A stretch of 64,000 bases of DNA, from NCBI RefSeq assembly GCF_013377885.1, contig NZ_JABKAU010000014.1, positions 1-64,000 on the forward strand. The letters run 5' to 3'. Shown one piece after another: positions 62,215 through 64,000 of the stretch. Position 1 is the first letter of the stretch. Each line of letters opens with the position of its first letter. This stretch comes from Hymenobacter lapidiphilus. Lineage in GTDB: Bacteria > Bacteroidota > Bacteroidia > Cytophagales > Hymenobacteraceae. The notes under the pieces were generated by a model that saw only the letters and a list, made by a program, of their open reading frames with translations, had not been told where the DNA came from and ran no database searches. Position numbers and translations under genes: made by a program.

Positions 62215-63105
62215 CTACCGGAATTTAGGGTTACGAACCCGCGGTGCAAGTATATAGTTTACCGAAACACCCAGCGTGGTGTACCAGTCATTCTCATTGC
62301 TCTTGCCGCGCTGGTAGCCACTCTGTACACTTTTATCCCAAGTACCGTCGGGTTTACCTGACAGGCTCGTAATGTCCCAGCCAAAGTACTTCGCGTTATC
62401 CGAACCCAAAGACTCACGGCTAGCCACATAGTTGGTGCTTACATCATCCAAATAGTCAGTAAACGTCTTGCGGAAACCCAATTCTAAGCCAATATCGAAA
62501 CTCTTATTGAGCTTATAACGGGCACCAGCACCGAAAGGAATAACGAACTGCGTCAGGCTATAGCCGCTCGACTGTCCTTCCGTCCTCAACGGCTGCAGGG
62601 CTACTATATTGCCAGTTGCGTTTTCTCCTTTTGGATTATGGCGGATAACACCTACACCGCCAAACAGATAAGGAACAAAATCAGGCCGCTTGATATAGTT
62701 ATTGCGGTTCTCAACTAAGTCGAAGATACCTACGCCGGCTAGCTCAAAGATGTCATTCCGAAAGTTCATGTTCCGGTTGTAACGAAATTTTGCATCCTGA
62801 TCATTCTGATCAGCAGCTTTGGAATCGTCTCCCGTAATACGGCCATAGGAGAGCGAGGCGCGGGCCGATATCCGGGGCGCGAAACGATGGGTGAACGTCA
62901 GTCCGAGGTTGGGGCGGGTGGCGCCGGCACGGAAGCTGGGAATGCTGGGCTTCGGCGTAATGTCGCCGAAGTAGTTCATGGCATTCAGCGACACACCAAC
63001 CGTGTTGTACTGCTTGCGCTTGCTGAATTGCTGCGCATCAGCCTCCGATGCTAGCATCGTGAGAGCCAACAGCGGGGCGGCGGTAAGGGCGAAAAACTGC
63101 TTCAT
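62215..63105 (-). CDS. DUF6089-type outer-membrane barrel protein
   Basis: A 296-residue barrel related to the downstream PorG-like gene. Signal MKQFFALTAAPLLALTMLAS, cut near DAQ; then NTVGVSLNAMNYFGDITPKP and the same WYTTLGVSVNYILAPRVRN end without the Cys-Pro. It is longer than PorG by an internal loop region. A -7 element lies at 63180-63187. The two genes look like a tandem duplication. Confidence 0.8.
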   Translation of the reverse strand: MKQFFALTAAPLLALTMLASEADAQQFSKRKQYNTVGVSLNAMNYFGDITPKPSIPSFRAGATRPNLGLTFTHRFAPRISARASLSYGRITGDDSKAADQNDQDAKFRYNRNMNFRNDIFELAGVGIFDLVENRNNYIKRPDFVPYLFGGVGVIRHNPKGENATGNIVALQPLRTEGQSSGYSLTQFVIPFGAGARYKLNKSFDIGLELGFRKTFTDYLDDVSTNYVASRESLGSDNAKYFGWDITSLSGKPDGTWDKSVQSGYQRGKSNENDWYTTLGVSVNYILAPRVRNPKFR

Positions 63106-63179
63106 ACTCTGGCGTTATTTAAAAATAGCGGTTCCGGGGAGGGAGCCGAAAGTGTAAAAATCACAGTTTCAGCCGACGA

Positions 63180-63187
63180 CAAAAGTA
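63180..63187 (-). promoter_or_regulatory. Candidate -7 element for the DUF6089 pair
   Basis: Minus-strand TACTTTTG fits TAnnTTTG and predicts a leader of about 70 nt before the ATG at 63105. No clear TTTG box. Confidence 0.4.
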
Positions 63188-63229
63188 AGGCTTCGTGTGA
63201 ACTAAAAAAAGAAATGTCCAAAAAAAGGA

Positions 63230-64000
63230 TCAAACTGGTACGTCGGCAGGATTTCTCCGGTCTAATCCCCAGTTCAATTTGCTGCGTAAGGTACTCAGGA
63301 AGTTGACCTGATTCATTTTAACTAGCTGAGCATTGAAGTTTTCCCGACGAACGGCGACCTGAATGCCGGCTTCGACAGTGCGGGACCGGGAATCGAGCGA
63401 CAACAAAAAGTTGTTGCTCCTTCCCTCAATTTCGAAGGAAATCACGCTCCGGTCGGGCACAATCAGCGGCCGTACGTTCAGATTGTGAGGGCATACGGGA
63501 GCAATAACAAAATTGTTCGTTTGGGGCAACATTACCGGCCCGCCACAGCTAAGCGAATAGCCTGTCGAGCCAGTAGGCGTGGCCACAATCAGGCCATCGG
63601 CCCAGTAGGAGTTCAAATATTCACCATCGATATAGGTATGCACGACAATCATCGATGAGGAGTCGCGCTTGAGGATACTGAATTCGTTGAGACCAAAATT
63701 GATGTCACCGAATGTGTCGGGGTCAGTATCAACCCGGATAAGACTGCGTTCTTCCAGCACGAAGTGGCCCTTGTACAAGGCATCAATGGCTGGCAGGATG
63801 GTTTCGGGCGAAATGGTGGCCAGGAAACCCAGTCGGCCGGTGTTGATGCCCAGAATCGGAATTTGCAATGCCCCTACGTAAGTAACGGTATCGAGTAGCG
63901 TGCCATCACCGCCGATACTGAGCACGAAGCGGCAGCCAGCGAGCGAATCGGCGCGGCCGAAACGGCTAATGCCTTCGGGAATAGTGAGGTACTGGCTGAG
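63230..64000 (-). CDS. nadK: NAD kinase (5' end outside the window)
   Basis: The C-terminal part (at least 256 residues) of the enzyme that makes NADP from NAD and ATP. The frame is open to the window edge, so the start is missing; the GTG at 63925 is internal, since reading continues upstream in frame (ending ...SLAGCRFVLSIGGDGT). GGDGT is the family's ATP/NAD signature; NEFSILKRDSSSMIV and WADGLIVATPTGSTGYSLS are other family blocks. It leads the DUF6089-uppS-bamA-skp run, a common Bacteroidota order. Confidence 0.93.
   Translation of the reverse strand, partial: LSQYLTIPEGISRFGRADSLAGCRFVLSIGGDGTLLDTVTYVGALQIPILGINTGRLGFLATISPETILPAIDALYKGHFVLEERSLIRVDTDPDTFGDINFGLNEFSILKRDSSSMIVVHTYIDGEYLNSYWADGLIVATPTGSTGYSLSCGGPVMLPQTNNFVIAPVCPHNLNVRPLIVPDRSVISFEIEGRSNNFLLSLDSRSRTVEAGIQVAVRRENFNAQLVKMNQVNFLSTLRSKLNWGLDRRNPADVPV

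Overview
The window looks like chromosomal DNA of a Bacteroidota bacterium of the Cytophagales, most likely Hymenobacter or a close relative. The sequence is GC-rich, about 60% by eye. It carries gliding and type IX secretion lineage genes (gldB, gldD, a PorG-like protein), the Bacteroidota pairs of ExbD and Skp/OmpH proteins, and many genes with no Shine-Dalgarno sequence. Upstream regions repeatedly hold the Bacteroidota -7 element TAnnTTTG, three times with a TTTG box 19-21 nt further upstream. The genus is inferred from overall resemblance, not from a database match. I see no rRNA, tRNA, CRISPR array, prophage or insertion sequence; nearly everything is core chromosome.

Layout. 59-3319: four consecutive related outer-membrane barrel genes. 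3581-6085: a PagL-like lipid A deacylase, a membrane protein and a DUF4332 protein followed by an AT-rich gap. 6510-11189: pyrD, a ComM-type AAA protein, gldB and a fifth barrel gene. 11450-19514: a DNA/RNA maintenance and gliding block (rng, a 29-residue bS22-like ribosomal protein, a TPR protein, an HU protein, mutY, ssb, gldD, recG). 19580-23210: a small secreted protein, a large secreted protein and glutamate dehydrogenase. 23421-32602: a fatty-acid oxidation region with a MarR regulator followed by fadN, fadA and fadE in the Bacillus fadNAE order, plus a lipoprotein and an acyl-CoA ligase.

32798-47852: mixed housekeeping genes. These are an arginase-fold protein with an altered metal site, a cytochrome b5-like protein, murQ, der, era, hemH, a PRC-barrel protein, a proline-rich membrane protein, two overlapping DUF2157 membrane proteins, a cysteine desulfurase, glmM and mazG. 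48132-55227: a TonB energy-transduction cluster (exbB, exbD, exbD, tonB, tonB), followed by a small membrane protein, a PstS-like lipoprotein and a TPR protein. 55318-64000: rluD, then an envelope-biogenesis run on the minus strand (nadK, two DUF6089/PorG-like proteins, uppS, bamA, two Skp-like chaperones). nadK is cut by the right edge.

The genes share an envelope theme: barrel proteins, their assembly machine and chaperones (BamA, Skp), lipid carrier synthesis (UppS), amino-sugar supply and recycling (GlmM, MurQ), TonB energy supply and gliding/secretion lipoproteins. The most notable non-coding signal is a family of long, nearly perfect hairpins (arms 31-42 bp) found at six sites, each just downstream of a stop codon. 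The observations most worth a second look are the arginase-fold protein that keeps one metal site and loses the other, the PstS-like/TPR module attached to the TonB cluster, the missing gldE between ssb and gldD, and the hairpin family.
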